Shown here: in pieces, positions 14,866 through 17,132 of the stretch
Position numbering within the stretch: the stretch's first letter is position 1
Layout of the letters: every line of letters starts with the position of its first letter
Source: a bacterium
GTDB taxonomy: Bacteria > UBP13 > UBA5359
Reading direction: 5' to 3'
Length of the DNA: 17,132 nt
Assembly (NCBI GenBank): GCA_028685295.1
Contig: JAQUEL010000043.1
Coordinates: 1 to 17,132 of the forward strand
Translations under genes and position numbers: made by a program
Notes under the pieces: generated by a model
What the model saw: only the letters and a program-made list of their open reading frames with translations
What the model was told of the DNA's origin: nothing
Databases searched by the model: none

Positions 14866-15887
14866 TTTATAAATCAGCCATACTGGGATGCGGGCCGCGG
14901 GCGGAAATACATATGCAGGCCTACAAAGGCCTTGATGAAATACGCCTGGGCGCTCTGTGTGATATGAACCGGGAGCGTCTGGACGCCTGCGGGGATAAAT
15001 ACGGCATTAACCGCCGCTACGCCGATCTGCAGGAGATGCTGAAGAGGGAGAAGCCCGATATCCTGCATATTGTCACTCCTCCGGCCATACGTGAGGAGCC
15101 GATGCTGCTGGCGGCCCAGGCCGGGGTCAGGGGAATAATAGTGGAAAAGCCTATAGCCCTTGATCCTGCTCAGGCCGGAGACATACGGTATATAGCTGAA
15201 CTAAAAGGTCTGAAGGTAGCCGTCAATACGCAGCGGCGTTATTTCGCTACTTGCCGGCAGCTGAAGAAAGTGCTTGATGATAGATTGATCGGCGATATCC
15301 AGTGGGTGCGTATTGTTACCAAGGGTAATATTCTCTCCATGGGGCCGCACATGGTAGATTTGCTCCTCTTCTTTCTGGGGGATCTTTCACCTGTCAGCGT
15401 CTGGGCGGCGGCCAGCGGTATGAACGGCTATGATTACGGTCATCCGGCACCGGCCGATATGTTGATCCGCTATATCTTTCCCGACGGTATCACCGCCTAC
15501 TGCGAGGATGCCGCCGGTGCTGTCGGCACCATCGGTGAGGAAGATTTCTGGCAGCATCTGGAGTTCGATTTCTGGGGCAGCCGGGGCCGGGCCTGGTGGC
15601 GGCAGAATAGCGATTGGGGCTACCATATAGAAGGTGAGGCCGCTCCGGTGGTGGAGACCACATCATGGGCTCGGAGCGACGTTCCCGGACAGCGGGAGTT
15701 CACCCGGGCCATGGCCGCCTGGCTTGACGGCCGTGAGGTGCATCTCAATAATCTCGAGACAGCTTTGCAGGGTTTTGAGGCCATTATGGGCGCTTTTTTA
15801 TCAGCCTGCACCGGCCAGGTGATTGATTTGCCTGCCACGGTCCCGAATGAGACCATCCACAAGCTGATAGAGAAGCTGGAACAATGA
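14862..15887 (+). CDS. Gfo/Idh/MocA-family oxidoreductase 2
   Basis: The 341-residue protein again has an N-terminal Rossmann domain, with a modified nucleotide loop GCGPRAEIH instead of the usual GxGxxG followed by a small residue. The EKP motif is present (VEKPIAL, Lys96), as is the active-site histidine in GPHMVDLLLFFLG (His163). The C-terminal domain is rich in Trp and acidic residues (for example EEDFWQH and RAWWRQNSDWG), suggesting a carbohydrate-binding cleft. It differs clearly from its two Gfo neighbours, so this is not a recent tandem duplication. It starts inside the stop codon of oxidoreductase 1 and ends overlapping oxidoreductase 3, so expression is tightly coupled. Confidence 0.88.
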   Translation: MIYKSAILGCGPRAEIHMQAYKGLDEIRLGALCDMNRERLDACGDKYGINRRYADLQEMLKREKPDILHIVTPPAIREEPMLLAAQAGVRGIIVEKPIALDPAQAGDIRYIAELKGLKVAVNTQRRYFATCRQLKKVLDDRLIGDIQWVRIVTKGNILSMGPHMVDLLLFFLGDLSPVSVWAAASGMNGYDYGHPAPADMLIRYIFPDGITAYCEDAAGAVGTIGEEDFWQHLEFDFWGSRGRAWWRQNSDWGYHIEGEAAPVVETTSWARSDVPGQREFTRAMAAWLDGREVHLNNLETALQGFEAIMGAFLSACTGQVIDLPATVPNETIHKLIEKLEQ

Positions 15888-16789
15888 GTGTGCCGGAGCT
15901 GAAGCTGGGCGTCGTTGGCCTGGATGGGCACGGGCCCGTTTTCATTTCTCTGCTGAACGGCTCGGACTGTCCGGTGCCTGACCTGAGGGTCACAGCCGCC
16001 ATGCCGGTGCCCTCGGTCATGGTACCGAAGCGGCAATTGGCGGAGAACATCAAGGCTGTTGCTGGGTCCGGTGTGTGCATAACAGAAGATGCGGCGAAGC
16101 TGGCGGCTGAAGTGGACGGCATCCTCATCCTGCATGACGACGGCTCCAAGCATTATGAACTGGCAAAACTCTTTGCCGACAAAGGCAAACCGCTCTTTAT
16201 AGATAAGCCGTTGGAGGCCGATACAGCTGCCGCTGCGGAACTGGTAAGACTCTGCCGTCGCTATGACTGCCCGGTTTTCAGCGCCTCTTGCCTGCGCTTC
16301 TCGGCAGAGGTAGAGGCAGCCATAGAAGATGATAAAGGCGGAGCAATCCTCTCAGCCATGGCCTACTCTCCCTATATGGAGAGTCCAACCATGCCCGGTT
16401 GGATATACTACGGCATTCATGCCATGGAACCGCTTTATCGCCTGATGGGACCCGGCTGTAAAGAAGTGCGCTGCACCATGCAGCAACAGGGCCCGGTAGC
16501 TGTAGGCACCTGGGATGACGGCAGGACCGGCATCGCCAGGGCCGTGAGAGGCGGGGAGCACGGCTACGGTTTTATCGTTTGGAAGGAGAGAACCACTGTC
16601 ACGGCGGCTCTGTCGGTGGATAATGTGGGTACGCGCGTCTATTTGGAGTTGCTGAAAAGGATAAAGAACTTCTTCCGAACCGGCATAGCTCCGGTGCCGC
16701 TGGAAGAATCGCTGGAAGTTATCGCTTTCATGGAGGCAGCCAATGCGTCTATAGAGCAGGACGGACGGAGAGTACGAATTTGTTGGTGA
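15884..16789 (+). CDS. Gfo/Idh/MocA-family oxidoreductase 3, short and divergent
   Basis: At 301 residues this is the shortest of the three. The nucleotide loop reads GVVGLDGHGPVF, a variant of GxGxxG. The EKP motif is changed to DKP (FIDKPLE, Lys108), and the active-site histidine is present as GIHAMEPLY (His179) with Glu where the two neighbours have Asp three residues later. The C-terminal domain is reduced. It may be a dehydrogenase, or a partner or regulatory subunit of the other two. It begins within the stop codon of oxidoreductase 2 (ATGA at 15884-15887) and is the last gene of the operon; no clear terminator follows closely. Confidence 0.8.
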   Translation: MSVPELKLGVVGLDGHGPVFISLLNGSDCPVPDLRVTAAMPVPSVMVPKRQLAENIKAVAGSGVCITEDAAKLAAEVDGILILHDDGSKHYELAKLFADKGKPLFIDKPLEADTAAAAELVRLCRRYDCPVFSASCLRFSAEVEAAIEDDKGGAILSAMAYSPYMESPTMPGWIYYGIHAMEPLYRLMGPGCKEVRCTMQQQGPVAVGTWDDGRTGIARAVRGGEHGYGFIVWKERTTVTAALSVDNVGTRVYLELLKRIKNFFRTGIAPVPLEESLEVIAFMEAANASIEQDGRRVRICW

Positions 16790-16812
16790 AGCTGCTTCCA
16801 AGTTATCTCGCA

Positions 16813-16884
16813 TGTCATCCTGTCAGTGACCGCCTATTCATCGCTATCTACTCTCTCCTTTATGCTGCCATCTGAAGGATGACA
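16813..16884 (+). repeat. 9-bp inverted repeat after the operon, unlikely terminator
   Basis: TGTCATCCT (16813-16821) pairs perfectly with AGGATGACA (16876-16884), but the loop is 54 bases and no T-tract follows. It could form a large RNA stem-loop at the 3' end of the operon transcript. Confidence in any function is low. Confidence 0.25.
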
Positions 16885-16977
16885 GCGCCTCTCTCCAGAT
16901 TTTTATGTGCCCCTGCTATTGAGAAATAGCCGTTTGCCAGCTAATTTAAGCAGACAATCTCTAAAAATTAAATTATA

Positions 16978-17006
16978 TTGACAAATGATGCGCTTGGTAT
17001 TATCAT
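16978..17006 (+). promoter_or_regulatory. Near-consensus promoter reading out of the window
   Basis: TTGACA (16978-16983), a 17-base spacer and TATCAT (17001-17006) match the consensus at 6 of 6 and 5 of 6 positions. An A/T-only run (16963-16979) just upstream resembles an UP element. A perfect 6-bp dyad ATCATA/TATGAT (17002-17007, 17012-17017) with a 4-base spacer overlaps the -10 and start site and may be an operator. The regulated gene would lie to the right of the window. Confidence 0.65.
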
Positions 17007-17132
17007 AACAATATGATTAAAGGTTTCGCCAATAACGATTCGATAATTATTGGGAAGAGAATGAGGTGCCTAAGAGTGCTGGAAAATCTGATTCCGGGAA
17101 AAGATAATAACTCTGCTGCCCAGTGACAGGTG

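Larger units (their letters stand above)
16790..17132. other. Intergenic region after the oxidoreductase operon
   Basis: No convincing gene is present in these 343 bases. The first part holds a 9-bp inverted repeat with a 54-base loop, and the second an AT-rich tract and a near-consensus promoter. A 37-codon frame at 17013-17126 starts about 7 bases after the -10 box, has no ribosome binding site and resembles nothing I know; I do not call it a gene. The region after 17013 may be the untranslated leader of a gene beyond the window. Confidence 0.6.

Noticed and set aside
15620-16153. Long antisense open frame (177 codons) opposite oxidoreductases 2 and 3
   Set aside because: Same reason: both + strand genes are well supported, and the antisense translation is low-complexity and unrecognisable.
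13861-16789. Tandem duplication of one Gfo/Idh/MocA gene
   Set aside because: The three proteins differ in length, nucleotide loop, EKP motif and active-site surroundings, so a recent duplication is not supported.
17013-17126. 37-codon open frame after the right-hand promoter
   Set aside because: It has no ribosome binding site, no recognisable motif, and starts almost at the predicted transcription start. Chance is the simpler explanation.

Overview
The window looks like chromosome from an anaerobic Firmicute (class Clostridia, possibly near the Thermoanaerobacterales). This rests on the yebC-ruvC-ruvA-ruvB-queA neighbourhood, purine-rich ribosome binding sites, TTG and GTG starts, a TrpH-type PHP protein, NikR, and a LacI-regulated sugar-type operon. 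The species cannot be named from sequence reading alone. There are no rRNA or tRNA genes, insertion sequences or CRISPR arrays.

Bases 1-1450: a bidirectional-looking intrinsic terminator is followed by a PHP-family phosphoesterase and a complete NikR nickel-responsive regulator, both on the + strand. Bases 1544-3803 (- strand): a two-gene operon encodes a ROK-like actin-fold sugar kinase homologue with an extra N-terminal domain, then a PIG-L/LmbE-type deacetylase. A 359-base divergent gap (3804-4162) follows. It holds a 19-base palindrome in the leader of the ROK-like gene, a probable promoter for yebC, and a perfect 10-bp hairpin just before the yebC ribosome binding site.

Bases 4163-8789 (+ strand) are the housekeeping block: yebC, a strong intrinsic terminator, then tightly packed ruvC, ruvA, ruvB, queH and queA. 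RuvABC migrates and resolves Holliday junctions. QueA and QueH catalyse the last two steps of tRNA queuosine synthesis. A Cache-HAMP-histidine kinase (8872-10611) follows, with no response regulator in the window.

Bases 10799-16789 (+ strand) are the accessory region. A LacI-family regulator has its own near-consensus promoter and is followed by five consecutive putative NAD(P)-dependent oxidoreductases: one MDR dehydrogenase, one extended SDR, and three different Gfo/Idh/MocA proteins. They are joined by 3-base gaps or ATGA overlaps. A 26-base, 12-of-13-pair palindrome with a central CG lies just before the first enzyme gene. A 10-of-12 match to its core lies at the predicted transcription start of the regulator gene. 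I infer a self-regulated, substrate-induced oxidoreductive pathway for a sugar, glycoside or cyclitol. The operon looks richer in GC than the rest. No transporter, hydrolase, isomerase or kinase for the pathway is visible, so the substrate is unknown.

Bases 16790-17132 have no convincing gene, but contain a near-consensus promoter reading out of the window.
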